A DNA stretch of 64,000 bases from Zizania palustris (Eukaryota > Streptophyta > Magnoliopsida > Poales > Poaceae), in NCBI GenBank assembly GCA_019279435.1, contig JAAALK010000288.1, forward strand, positions 49,977,742-50,041,741. Direction: 5' to 3'. A model generated the notes under the pieces. That model saw nothing but the letters and a program-made list of their open reading frames with translations. It was not told the DNA's origin and did not search any database. A program made the position numbers and the translations under genes. Below, in pieces: positions 44,214 to 55,394 of this stretch. Positions within the stretch are counted from its first letter, which is position 1. Each line of letters opens with the position of its first letter.

Positions 44214-47200
44214 ATGGCGAAGACCAAAGGTTCAGGGCCTTCAGCTTTGGCTAGGTAGCAGGCCGCAGCTGCAGCAGTGGCGGCAGCAATGGCGATGGCA
44301 CCTCCGGCATCTGCAGCGACATCCGTGGCGGCAGGAGGGAGAAATCCCCAAAATGTCGATGATCAAGGTCTCTGCCCGCCATCAACAAAATACTTGGATC
44401 AATCTTTCCAATTGGGGCCTTCTACCTGCAAGAGAGAATCATTGGCAATCGCAGTAGAAGGGAAAATTAGTACTGGAGTGATGATTCGCAAGCTCGGGAA
44501 AGAGCTTATTCCGTCACCAAGGCCCGGAGAAGTGGTTGTATTCGAAGCCGGCTTGGGACTTCCTGCAGTAGATTTCTTAGCGGAGGTACTCGATCTATTC
44601 CATGTCACCCTCCCTCAATTATCTCCGAATGCAGTGGCTAGACTGGCTATCTTCGAATGGGCATTGAGAGCCGAAGGTTGTGAGGGGAGGGCAGAGATCT
44701 TCGCTGCACTTCATAGAGCAACATGCCAACCAAAGACCTTCGTAGGCCCCGGAGGTGAAAAAGTAGTAGTAGACTTTGGTAGTATCAACTTTAGGCTTCG
44801 AGATGAGTATGCCCTTCAGTTTCCTGCCAAGGCCATCAATGCCAGATGGTATACTGATTGGGTTTTGAGATGGTTTTATGCCGAAGTTGGGGCAAGCAGT
44901 CCTCTGGCCGGACCCCTTAAAGAAATCCAATTTCGGAAGGAAGCCTTAGTGCAGCCCAACGAAGGTCAGCTCGAAGCCCGCGCCAACCTGCTTCAGAAGA
45001 TTAGCCGAAGGTTAAGCATGCGAGACTTAGCCGAAGAATTCCTCGGTCTGCAAATTTCTCCACTGATGGCCAACTGGCCTATCATCTTCGAAGAGGATTC
45101 GGAAGGCGGTCTTCGAAAAATTGCTTCAACTTCGAGCCCTGTAGGTAACTTCGAGGACAATATGTATTATGCATATTCATTCGAAGAAAAATTAACTTGA
45201 TTTATTTTTCTTTTTTACCTTCTTCAGCCCCTGTTACTTCGGAATAAATCATAAGGGCTTCGGAGAAGATTTTGGGCGCTCCAACTCCGACCGAAAATGA
45301 ATGGAGAGTCAAGTTAGTCGGAAGTTGGGAAATATTTAACAGAGTATGGGGAATGTTAGGAATCACTCCGCCCCCTCTGATGGATTGGGTACCTTCGGAG
45401 AAAGGACCCAAGAAAAGGAAAGCCGAAGCTGGAGCTTCGAGTTCCGCAAAGACTCCGGTGAAGAAGGTGGCTAAAAAACCTAGAAAGCCTGCACTTCCGA
45501 GCCCAAGATCCTCAACCTCTGGTTCTAAGGAGGATGAAGGTAAACTATTAGTAAGGTTGATTGATGAAGATGCAGCTCAAACAGATATTCACATTGAAGA
45601 TGCTGCAGGTATGACGGAGTCTCAGGCTAATATTGAAGAAGTAAGAACTCCAGATGCTCAAGAGGAAGAGCAAATCGAAGCCCCTGTGGGTGAAGGTGAA
45701 GTTGAAGTTGCTACAACTTTAGTTTTAGATGAAGGGAGGACTGCTCAAGGAGATACTTTGGAATTTTAACTTTGGATTCAGACGAAGACCTCACCTTTGA
45801 TCCTCCGAGCAGTCCGATGCTCGATCGCCCCCAAAATGTCGAAGGTAAACTTCGCATAATTCTCTTATTCTTTTCCGCAAAATTATACAATTTATAATAC
45901 CTTTGCTTTTGCAGAGCCCTCTTCTGTAGAAGTACATCGCGAAGATCCAATTCAAGGGCCTTCGACAACTTCGGAGCCGCACCCGGAAGTCGCTCAACAG
46001 GGGCCTGGAAGGGGTAAAAGACATATAGAACCTCTCCCTGCTCAAGGATCAACTTCGTCTGAATCAACAGATGAAAGTCGATCTACTAAGGGGGGGCCAT
46101 CTACTGAAGCTCCGAGGACCTCAGGAGAACCCTCTGGAGCTTCGCCGAGCAGGAATGACCAGGAAGCTTCGGCAATGCTCCCTCTTTTAACTCCTTTTTT
46201 GGAGCAAAGAACTAGGCTTCGGAATCTGCTCAAACCTTTGGGTCGAGCCAGTCGCAAAGTCGAGGAGACAGAGCTGGTAGCTATTTTAAGCGAGGCGAAG
46301 AGTTCAGAGCTAAATGTTGCCATGGAATGAGCAGCCTACCAGGTACGGAACACCTTCGAAACAATAGCGAATTATACATGGATAATTTCTTACTTCGATT
46401 TTTTCTTTTCTTAGCAAGCGGTCTTGGCCCGTGCTGCAACTTTATCTGGCGAGCGTGAAATTGCTCAGCTTCGGGAAGAAAACGAAGCTCTTCAGCGCAA
46501 CTTATCATTCTCCGAAGCTAGAGTAGCTCAAATGGATAATATGATTTCAACAGAACGCAGGGCCAGACAGGGCTTGGAGGCTGCAAATAAGGAGCTCGAA
46601 GCATAAAGGATCGTGCTTCGAGCAGAAATCGAAAGGGTGCGGTTGGAGCATGCTAATGCGGGGTCCGAGCTTGTTAGGCTTCCAGAGGAAGCTAGCCAAC
46701 TCCTAAATCAGAAGAATACTTTAACTACGGAGAATGCTAGGCTTTCTGGAGTTTTAGAACAGACGACTTTGAGCAAGGATGCATTAATTGAAGAAAAGCT
46801 TAAGTCCGAGAAGGTAGCTACGGAGGTCATAGAACAGATGCTAGGTGTTCTGGAGTACTTCGGTACTACTGGATCACTTCCTTCAGATGACAACGTCACT
46901 CTCCTGCGCCGGTTAAAAAGGATCCAAGGAGCAGCGAAGCAAATGAAGACGGCGGGCATTCGTTACGGAGAACTCTCCGGACAAGTGTCTGCCATCGGAC
47001 TACTTCGTTACTACGAGGACTTGGGCCGAGTAATCGCTCCGAGCGCAGAGGGCTCTATTACGTTCGACGACGAGCGGCTTCTAACTCCTTCCGAAGGCGT
47101 GACTGCTGCCTGGCGAGCCTTTCAAACCTCATGGAGAGCCGAAGGTCGTTCCACGATCAAGGCTTGGATCGACGAAGGCCAATGCCAGAAGCAAGTTCGG

Positions 47201-47788
47201 AACCAAGCTTCAAGCAGTAAGCCTCCTCCGAACCCGCAGGTTTAGGAATAATTTAGGATTTTTGACTATGTAAAGCTTCATGTTTATGAACCTTTATCAA
47301 TGAAAATTTGTTTATCATATTTTTAGGCTTTGTCTCATACGGAAGATATCGAAGTGTTAGAAATTAACGACGAACTTCGCTCATTATGGAACACCTTCGA
47401 ACTTCTAAAGACTTACAAGCATCCTCGATTTCTAATTCCTCGAGATGACTCTGGCGTAATTGCGCCCGAAGTAATCAAAGATGTATTGTCTTATATTAAA
47501 GAGGAAGAAAAAGAGGTTAACGTAAACACTTCGTCTTCTGAAGACACTAATTGGTCTGAAAATGAAGATGAAGTTCAAAATAAAAGATCTGAAGATCTTA
47601 GAAGCTGGGAAAGAAGCCCCGAACGGCTTCGAACTTGGGCCGAGCTTCAGCAAGAACAAAAAGATTTTAGAGCTTCGAAGGGGGGCAAGAGAGTTAACGC
47701 AAAGTTGTTAGAACTCCCGGTATCGGAACTAGTCGTTCCACCCCTAGCTCTAGGGACCGAAGAGGTCTTCGATTCCTTCTTGGTATAG
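44214..47788 (+). pseudogene. Antisense accessory gene of Tat copy 3 (Transposase_28-like), five exons
   Basis: The best preserved copy. Exons: 44214-45144, 45228-45844, 45915-46342, 46415-47239 and 47327-47788, all introns GT...AG and 70-90 bp long. Exon 1 has an alanine run, then the Transposase_28-like region (GEVVVFEAGLGLPAVDFL, 'LPQLSPNAVARLAIFEWALR', VDFGSINFRLRDEY, AINARWYTDWVLRWFYAEV, MRDLAEEFLGL). Exon 2 has ENEWRVKLVGSWEIF, the basic nuclear signal PKKRKAE with KKVAKKPRK, and acidic sequence. Exon 4 is a coiled coil of about 130 residues plus 'TAGIRYGELSGQVSAIGLLR'. Exon 5 ends with RLRTWAELQQEQKDFRASKGG. Defects: TAG at codon 15 (44256), single stops in exons 2, 3 and 4 and a frame change near the end of exon 2. 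The protein is probably nuclear and oligomeric; its role in the element's life is unknown. Confidence 0.85.
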
Positions 47789-48229
47789 ATACCAATTTTT
47801 CATAATGTAATCTGTAAACACATTCGTTTGAATAATGAATACCGATTTAAAATTGTCTCCATATTTACTAGCCCCTCTTTGGGTATAAGCAACTTCGAAA
47901 TGTATTCAAAGATGGTTATGCACAAAGAAAAACTTCGGAGTACAATTTTTTGGGGGTTCGGAGCCCCTCTGCAATTTAAAGATCTTTTAAAATCTTATAA
48001 AATGTCTTCGACTATTTGTAGTCGGAAGAATGGCAACTTAGTACCTTTGTTTTATGAAAGAAATCACTTGAGATAACTTTCAAGATACTTTAGTATCTTA
48101 GATAATTTGCCACTTTGGACTGTGTTAACAGACATTCAAAGCTCATGGCTCAAATTCTGTTTTGCTTTAGCCACCTTCGGCTTATTTTTGCGATCTCTGT
48201 CGAACCAATGGTTCGGAGTTTGCAATGGT
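47789..48229 (+). other. 3' flank of the antisense gene, copy 3
   Basis: AT-rich, starts with the 'tagcccctctttgggtataa' word also found after the antisense gene of copy 2 (43070). It runs into the tandem array. No other feature. Confidence 0.4.
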
Positions 48230-48590
48230 CTCTTTGGACTCTTTTTACGGATGTCTACCAGCCAATGGCTTGGACTCCGTATATTTTGGCCACCTTCAGC
48301 TCTTTTTGCGGAAGTCTACCAGCCAATGGCTTGGACTTCACAGGTTTTGGCCACCTTCGGCTCTTTTTACGGAAGTCTACCAGCCAATGGCTTGGACTCC
48401 GCAGATTTTGGCCACCTTCGGCTCTTTTTACGGAAGTCTACCAGCCAATGGCTTGGACTCCGTAGATTTTGGCCACCTTCGGCTCTTTTTACGGAAGTCT
48501 ACCAGCCAATGGCTTGGACTCCGTATGATGTGGTTTTGGGCTCTTTTACGGATGCCTACAAGCCGGTGGCTTGGACTCCGGATTATGTCA
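48230..48590 (+). repeat. 61-bp tandem repeat of Tat copy 3
   Basis: Five close units and degenerate edges; CCAGCCAATGG recurs at 48258, 48319, 48380, 48441 and 48502. The unit contains 'ctctttttacggaagtctac' and CCAATGGCTTGG. All three + frames stay open across the array because no unit contains a stop, giving meaningless repetitive frames. Confidence 0.9.
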
Positions 48591-48593
48591 GCC

Positions 48594-48611
48594 CCCACGG
48601 ACGGCGCCAAC
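48594..48611 (-). other. Primer binding site of Tat copy 3
   Basis: On the minus strand, GTTGGCGCCGTCCGTGGG directly follows the right LTR (starting 48612). It matches the site at 711-730 apart from one base. Its position shows that the right LTR is the 5' LTR of a minus-strand element. Confidence 0.85.
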
Positions 48612-48704
48612 TGTTGGCGTAAAAGATTACGCTAACAGGTTTCTGTAGAAGAGAAACTAACAAACGAAGTGTTTGCGAAGCAAACTATTCTAAGCCTCCG
48701 AAAG
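48612..48704 (-). repeat. 5' (right) LTR of Tat copy 3, left piece
   Basis: TGTTGGCGTAAAAGATTACG... up to CCTCCGAAAG. It is broken at 48704 by the gypsy element; the last five bases, GAAAG, are repeated at 56359-56363. Confidence 0.9.
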
Positions 48705-49668
48705 TGATGTGCACACGCCTAGGCAGCACGTGTAGCAAGTTGTTGTGGCCCGATCTTCTCGTAGGATCTGCGAACTTGATAAATTGTCGCTGCGTGACCT
48801 GATGAAGAGGCAGCGCACCGCGAGGCTGTCCACGCGACGAACTACCGAGACAATCACCCTTCCACGTATCGACGAAACAGCCCACGCAATCACGCCCTAT
48901 AGACGTGAAGGCACGAACTGGGTGAACCGCAGTTCGGCGTTCTACAACTCCCTCAGGAATCGAAAGAACAAATGTTGCAAGCCTCTCAAGACTCACGCAT
49001 AAACAAAACTCCACGAGTTTGTGTATTCTGAATTCAATAAAACAAGATCTGTCTTTTCATTGTTTAGTACAAGATATATATAGGGATAGGGGCGTTCAGC
49101 TTTGAGTAAATGGCTGCATGCACATGCTCTAATGGATTTCGTGGCTGGTTCGCGCGTCCTTTCAGCTTCTGGCAGCAGTTACTAAAATGAGTATAACTCC
49201 TTATTAAGACATCGAAATAATGGACCGTTTGATGGGCTGGAAAGTAGACTTGAAGACGCTTCCATCCACTTATAGAACACCATCTAACTCCTTGTATTCT
49301 GTCCGTAGTGATGCTTGGAATTCGTACCATGTGTCAGTCATCTAGCTTCTGGTTGCATTCCCATGCTAAGGTGATGAACCACCATTTTATTCATGCACAC
49401 CATAGGCATCTTGGTTCAGATGTCCAGAGGCTTGAAACCATCTTGATCCCATGCTGGTTCATACACTCCATCATTCCTAAGGACATTGAAACAAGAACTC
49501 AAAAGCATAGGCTCATTCAACATAGACTGATTATTAAACATAAGGTTAGCGTTCACCTGAGAATGAATTTCCTTCTGCAATTGTTTAGCTCTACTCCTTG
49601 TAATTGGACCAGCTATCTCAAGTGGAGTTTCATTTGCAGATGAGTGAATGCTAGGTATGTCCTCATTA
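48705..49668 (-). repeat. 3' LTR of the chromovirus-like element
   Basis: + strand edges TGATGTGCACACG and GTCCTCATTA. The minus-strand polypurine tract is AGAGGGGGAGGC just before the LTR. A TATATATA box on the minus strand lies near 49073. Pol coding runs about 84 codons into it, ending at a TGA at 49416-49418. Confidence 0.95.
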
Positions 49669-52500
49669 GCCTCCCCCTCTTGAGAAGGAGTCGTCCTCGA
49701 CTCAGGCTCACCAACAAATGGAAGTAAGTCTTTGACATTAAATGTTTACTCACATTGGAATATTCAGGTGGCAGCTCAATTTTGTAAGCATTATCATTTA
49801 TCTTTTGGAGAACCTTGAACGGACCATCACCCCGAGGAGATAACTTACTCTTACGCTGTTGGGGAAAGCGATCCTTTCGTAGATGCAACCATACAAGATC
49901 TCCTGGCTGAAATGTAACCTTCTTCTTACCTTTGTTTGCTTGCTTTGCATATTGTGCTGATTTCTTCTCAATATTCTTTCTTGTCTCCGCATGTAACCGC
50001 TTGATAAAGTCTGATCTTTTTGTGGCATCCAAGTTAACTTGTTCCTGTAATGGTAAAGGCAAAAGGTCCATGGGAGTATGCGGTTTAAACCCATAAACTA
50101 TTTCAAATGGACAAAAGTTTGTTGTGGAATGGACTGCCCTGTTATATGCAAATTCAACATGTGGAAGGCAGTCTTCCCAGAGCTTCAAATTCTTTTCAAC
50201 ACAGCACGCAACATGGTTGATAAGGTACGGTTGACAACTTCAGTTTGCCCATCCGTTTGTGGATGACAAGTGGTTGAAAATAACAACTTTGTGCCAAGCT
50301 TAGCCCACAATGTCTTCCAAAAGTAGCTGAGAAATTTTGTATCCCGGTCTGAAACAAGTCTTTGGAACTCCATGTAAACGAACAATCTCCCTGAAAAACA
50401 AATCAGCAACGTGTGAAGCATCATCGCTCTTATGACAGGGGATAAAATGTGCCATTTTAGAAAAGCGATCTACAACAACAAAAATAGAATCCCTCCCCCT
50501 CTGAGAACGAGGTAACCCTAGAACAAAGTCCATAGATATATCTTCCCAAGGTACATGTGGAATAGGTAATGGAGTATATAAACCATGGGGATTGAGGCGG
50601 GACTTAGCTTTCAAGCAAACGATGCAGCATTCAACGTGCCGCTGGACATCACGTCGCATATGTGGCCAAAAGAAATGATCGGAGAGCATGTCCAATGTCT
50701 TTTTGACACCAAAATGACCAGCTAGTCCACCTTCATGTGCTTCCTGCAAAAGAACTAGGCGAATCGAACAAGCTGGGATGCATATTTTGTTAGTCCGAAA
50801 TAAGAAGCCATCATGCACATAATATTTATCCCAACCTTTTCCATCAATGCAACGAGAGAAAGGTTCTTTAAAATCAGCATCAGCAGCATAAAGTGTTTTA
50901 ATGGATTCTAAACCAAGCACTTTTGTATCTAGTTGTGTAATCAACGCACATCTTCTAGACAAGGCATCGGCAACAATGTTATCTTTACCACGCTTATGTT
51001 TGACAACATAGGGAAATGTTTCAATGAACTCAATCCATTTAGCATGTCGACGGTTCAGCTTGCCTTGGCTTTTAAGATATTTCAAAGCTTCATGATCAGA
51101 ATGGATTACAAATTCTTTAGGGAACAAGTAATGTTGCCAAACTTCCAAAACACGAACTAACGCATAAAGCTCCTTGTCATAAACTGAGTAATTCAGATGT
51201 GGACCATTTAGCTTTTCAGAAAAGTAGGCAACAGGTTTACCTTCTTGCAGCAGTACACCTCCTATGCCAATACCACTTGCATCACATTCGATCTCAAATG
51301 TCTTACCAAAATCAGGAAGTTGTAGCAGTGGTGCTTCACAAAGCTTTGTTTTCAGCTCATTGAAGGCTTGGTCTTGTTCATCTCCCCACTTGAATGGAAC
51401 ATCCTTCTTTGTCAAATTATTGAGGGGTGCAGCGATCATGCTGAAATCTTTAACAAAATGCCTGTAAAAACCTGCAAGACCATGAAAGCTTCGAACTTGG
51501 CTCACATTTACCGGTGTAGGCCAATCCTTTATTGCTTTAACCTTCTCTACATCAACCTGAATACCATCTGCGGAAACAACAAAGCCAAGGAAAAGAACAT
51601 GGTCTGTGCAAAAGGTGCACTTAGCAATGTTGCCATACAATTTCTTTTCCCTCAATACAGCAAGTACTTGATGGATATGATCAAGATGTTCATCAAATGA
51701 TTTGCTATAGATCAGAATATCATCAAAATAAACAACTACAAACTTGCCAATGAAAGCTCGTAAAACATGATTCATTAAGCGCATAAAAGTTGAAGGAGCA
51801 TTTGTCAAGCCAAATGGCATCACAAGCCATTCATAGAGACCAAATTTAGTTTTAAACGCTGTTTTCCATTCATCACCAGGTTTCATGCGGATTTGATGAT
51901 AACCACTACGCAAATCTATCTTGGTGAAAATGATAGAACCACTCAATTCGTCTAACATGTCATCAAGTCGTGGAATGGGATGGCGATATCGAACAGTTAT
52001 AGCATTGATAGCACGACAATCAACACACATGCGCCAAGAGCCATCTTTCTTTGGGACTAAAAGAACGGGAACTGCACATGGTGATAAGGATTCACGAACA
52101 TACCCTTTGTCCAAAAGCTCTTTTACCTGTCGCTGAATTTCCTTTGTTTCTTCAGGATTGGTGCGGTAGGCTGGACGATTTGGAAGCAAAGCACCTGGTA
52201 CCAAATCAATTTGATGCTCAATTCCACAGGAGTGGAGGAAGTCCAGCTGGTATCTCTTCGGGAAAAACATCTTCGAAGTCCTGTAAGAGATCAAGAACAA
52301 CACTAGGCAGCGATGAAGGTAAATCATGAGTTGAAAATAGGACCTCCTTGTGCAAGAGCACAAAGAATGGGGCTGTGGTGTTTCTCAGTTCTCTTAAATC
52401 ACTCTTGCTCACAAAGAGACACTCAGTGTGGCGTGGCTGTTTAGGATTGGCATGAGGCTTTATGTGGCTGGATGGGTTAGAACTCTCTCCCTTACTTGGG
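49416..52500 (-). pseudogene. pol: Pol of the chromovirus-like element, frameshifted
   Basis: Reading from right to left: a linker, then DFEDVFPEEIPAGLPPL, a frame change near 52240, then 690 codons of RT and RNase H. RT motifs are RTNPEETKEIQRQVKELLDK, 'VPKKDGSWRMCVDCRAIN', IDLRSGYHQI, 'MPFGLTNAPSTFMRLMN' and YFDDILIYS; RNase H motifs are FEIECDASGIGIGG and HSDHEALKYL; the integrase zinc region (CCIVCLKAKS) follows. Further frame changes near 50370, 50186 and 49748 break the integrase core (MDFVLGLP, VSDRDTKFLS, TDGQTEVVNRT) and its C-terminal part. Two of the breaks lie in short A-runs. All catalytic residues that I can see are in place, so the damage is in the frame only. The C-terminal tail (ITRSRAKQLQKEI) is encoded inside the 3' LTR. 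Confidence 0.9.
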
Positions 52501-52509
52501 TTGGGGGTC

Positions 52510-54669
52510 TCACTCAATTTTCTTTTGTCTGATTCCTCTCTTTTCTTGCGAGCCATATCTGAAGTAATGTATTTCCTCTGGAGATAATGGAACAAGAACC
52601 ACCTTCTTGTCATTGTGAATGAAAGTGTATTTGTTAGACCGTCCAAAATGCACCGAGTCCACATCAAATTGCCAGGGCCGACCAAGCAGTAAATGGCATG
52701 CTTGCATGGGGACAATATCACAATCCACCTCTCCATGATAATCACCAATGGAAAATGACAAACGAATCATGGCTGAAACCTTAACTGTCCCGGAATTATT
52801 CAGCCATTGCATATGATACGGATGTGGATGGCGACGTGGCTGCAAACCAAGCTTCTCAACAAGTAAAGAACTAACAATATTATTGCAGCTCCCACCATCT
52901 ATGATGAAACGGCACACTTGGCCTTGCACTTTGCATCGGGACTGAAATAAATTATGGCGTTGTCCTTGTTCAGCAGCAACAAACTGAGTGGAAAGGACTC
53001 TCCTAACCACCAAAGAAGGAGATGGTGTATTCATTGTAGAAGGCTCGAAATCAGGAAAATCAGCAAGCAACTCATCAAAATCAGCACTAGTAATCTCGTC
53101 AGAAGATGGAGAAATAACATCTTGTAATATGTCATTGTGAGCAAAAGTTGGAATAGGTTGAATCGCTAAACAATTCAGACCTAGCTCAAATGTACCATCC
53201 TCTGCTGAATACTCACAAGTTTGGAGATTTTCATTTGATAATGGCAGGATATCGTGCTCATCCTCAGCTTCACTCTGAGAGTCATAAGAACCATCAGCAA
53301 GTGCTATAATAACACGCCTATTGGGGCATTCAGCTTGCTTATGCCCATGACCACCACACTTAAAACACTCAATCTTACTTGTCTTCCTTGGGGCTGCAGC
53401 AGCGGAGGAGTTGGACTGATTGGAACTTACAGCTTTGCCTTTCGCATCAAATTGTTTGGCAGAAGTTGAAACTGGACGAGAAGCCGCACGAGCTGAAGGT
53501 GTGTGCAGCCCTGATTCTCTCTGTTGTGAATGGCGCCATGGAGTAGAACTGTTATGAGCTGAAAATGAAACATGGGTCTTATAAGAGTCAGCAAGCTGCC
53601 GTTCTGCCCTTTTGGCAAAATGAACCAATTCTGTTATATTTGTGTAGTTTGTCATGTCCACTTTATCAGCGATTGGTTTATTCAGGCCAACCAAGAACCG
53701 AGCCATTGTGGATTCCTCATCCTCAATAATTCCCGTACGGAGTAGGCACATTTCCATTTCTTGAAAATATTCATCAACGCTGCGAGTACCTTGCACAAGG
53801 CGTTTGAGCCGCAAATGTAAGTCACGGGAATAATACGCAGGAACAAAACGACGTCGCAGTTCCCTCTTCATTTCTTCCCATGTGATATGGTGATGTCCAA
53901 ATCGTTGGTATTCTGCTCGAATTTGATTCCACCAAGTTATAGCATAACCTTTAAACTCAATGGCTGCAAGCTTTGCCTTCTTTGCAGTTGGGTAATTATA
54001 CAAATCAAATATCTGGTCCACCTTGGTCTCCCATTCAAAATAAGCATCCGCATTCTCCTTCCCGCTGAAAGGGGGAATGGACACTTTAACTTTACCCAAG
54101 CCATCTTCATCTTGGCGGTGTTCATGATTACGGCGACGTCGATCACGGTATCCACCATGTTCGCCAAACTGGTTGTCACCATAATTTCCAAAGCGTCCAA
54201 AATTAGCACCACCATGAGGATCATAACCACCAGGGTGACCATGGGGGTCTGCTCCCTGTTCATCACTATAATCGGAATTATCATCAACATCAAAATCTGC
54301 AGCACCTCCAATAGGAACGCGCCGTGCACGACCAAAAAATTGCGGCCTCCTATTAACGCCACCAAAATTACCAAGGCCAGCATCAAGCCCTCTGCCACCA
54401 CCACGGCCGCGGCCACCACCACCGCCACCACCTGCAGCAGCACGGCGTGCGGCGTTAGCCTGAAGACGTGCAGCTTCCGCCTCCAACGCGGAAGGATCAT
54501 CATCATCGATATGGTCATTATTATTAGGCGGAGGCTCCTCGCGTTGTTGTTGCTGTAGAGATAGTTGAAGTGCTTGCATCCCTTGCATCAGTTGACGCAT
54601 TTGTGCACGCACCTCCTGGAAATCTTCAGCAGAAACAGTGGCAGAAGAAGATGGATTGTCTCCTGCCAT
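52510..54669 (-). CDS. gag: Gag-protease of the chromovirus-like element
   Basis: ATG 54669 (MAGDNPSSS...) is preferred over an in-frame ATG ten codons upstream because chromovirus gags start this way. The N-terminal third has a Gln-rich helix and a Gly/Arg-rich low-complexity region. The gag core follows ('DAYFEWETKVDQIFDLYNYP', AAIEFKGYAITWWNQ, DEYFQEMEMCLLR, ARFLVGLNKPIADKV), then one CX2CX4HX4C knuckle (CFKCGGHGHKQAEC) and the protease motif CRFIIDGGSCNNIVS with LLLGRPWQFD. The frame leaves the expected polyprotein frame near 52577 and stops at 52510; pol continues in other frames. About 720 codons are uninterrupted. Confidence 0.9.
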   Translation of the reverse strand: MAGDNPSSSATVSAEDFQEVRAQMRQLMQGMQALQLSLQQQQREEPPPNNNDHIDDDDPSALEAEAARLQANAARRAAAGGGGGGGRGRGGGRGLDAGLGNFGGVNRRPQFFGRARRVPIGGAADFDVDDNSDYSDEQGADPHGHPGGYDPHGGANFGRFGNYGDNQFGEHGGYRDRRRRNHEHRQDEDGLGKVKVSIPPFSGKENADAYFEWETKVDQIFDLYNYPTAKKAKLAAIEFKGYAITWWNQIRAEYQRFGHHHITWEEMKRELRRRFVPAYYSRDLHLRLKRLVQGTRSVDEYFQEMEMCLLRTGIIEDEESTMARFLVGLNKPIADKVDMTNYTNITELVHFAKRAERQLADSYKTHVSFSAHNSSTPWRHSQQRESGLHTPSARAASRPVSTSAKQFDAKGKAVSSNQSNSSAAAAPRKTSKIECFKCGGHGHKQAECPNRRVIIALADGSYDSQSEAEDEHDILPLSNENLQTCEYSAEDGTFELGLNCLAIQPIPTFAHNDILQDVISPSSDEITSADFDELLADFPDFEPSTMNTPSPSLVVRRVLSTQFVAAEQGQRHNLFQSRCKVQGQVCRFIIDGGSCNNIVSSLLVEKLGLQPRRHPHPYHMQWLNNSGTVKVSAMIRLSFSIGDYHGEVDCDIVPMQACHLLLGRPWQFDVDSVHFGRSNKYTFIHNDKKVVLVPLSPEEIHYFRYGSQEKRGIRQKKIE

Positions 54670-55380
54670 ATTAGTAAAGAGGCAAAAATAATAGGACAAT
54701 ATATATGTGGAATCACTCCCTCACCACTTACAAAACAAGTTCTTTCTCTCCCTGAAAAGAGCAAGAACCGGGGCTGCAATTTGTAGTGGAAGAGTGATTG
54801 TAACAGCGACGACGGTGCAACAACTCACGGTGCGTTTTTAGTGGAGCTTGGTGGGTAATATGTAAGTGGAATGCGCTGAAAAATGTAGTGATGCAAAACC
54901 GAATAATAATCCAAGAACACAAGTCTAAGTTGCTGAATATAAAGGCAAAGAGATCGGACAAGTGATCGGACAAGGGTATTTGCACAAATATTTTTTTTTT
55001 TTGAACAAGGATGACCAGAGATGCAACCACAAAAATTGGCACCTACAATTGAGGTGGGATTTGGCTCACAAAAATTCAAACAAGTTCGCTGTCCGGCGAG
55101 CAAAAACTTTGTCCAAATTTTTTTTTATATATATATGCAGCAAACAATGACGATCAGATCAAGGATGGGATGGAACAAAGATAACAGCTAGAACGATGAG
55201 GGGAAAAAAAAATTCAGCAACTAGACAAATCTTAAAGGATTAAAACTCGATAAAGCAAACTACAAAATCAGTAGCACGTATGAATTTGGGTTGTAGGTTT
55301 TCTTTTTGGCTATTAGTGGACAGTAGGTATATAAAATCTATCCTACCAAAAACAAGAATAATCCTACTGAGGAAACGGAG
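54670..55380 (-). other. 5' leader of the chromovirus-like element
   Basis: About 710 bp between the primer site and gag ATG, AT-rich with T- and A-runs and short TATATA stretches. No coding signal. It is the untranslated leader that would hold packaging signals. Confidence 0.6.
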
Positions 55381-55392
55381 GCTCTGATACCA
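55381..55392 (-). other. Primer binding site of the chromovirus-like element
   Basis: On the minus strand TGGTATCAGAGC starts two bases after the LTR end (55395). Initiator-Met type. Confidence 0.9.
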
Positions 55393-55394
55393 GA

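Noticed and set aside
48107..48635. Overlapping 116-171 codon repetitive frames on the + strand
   Set aside because: They are translations of the 61-bp tandem repeat in all three frames; the unit has no stop codon. Not a protein repeat family.
53887..54558. 223-codon + strand frame opposite the chromovirus-like gag
   Set aside because: It is antisense to the Gly/Arg-rich and gag-core coding region; Thr/Ile-rich nonsense with no start context or splice support.
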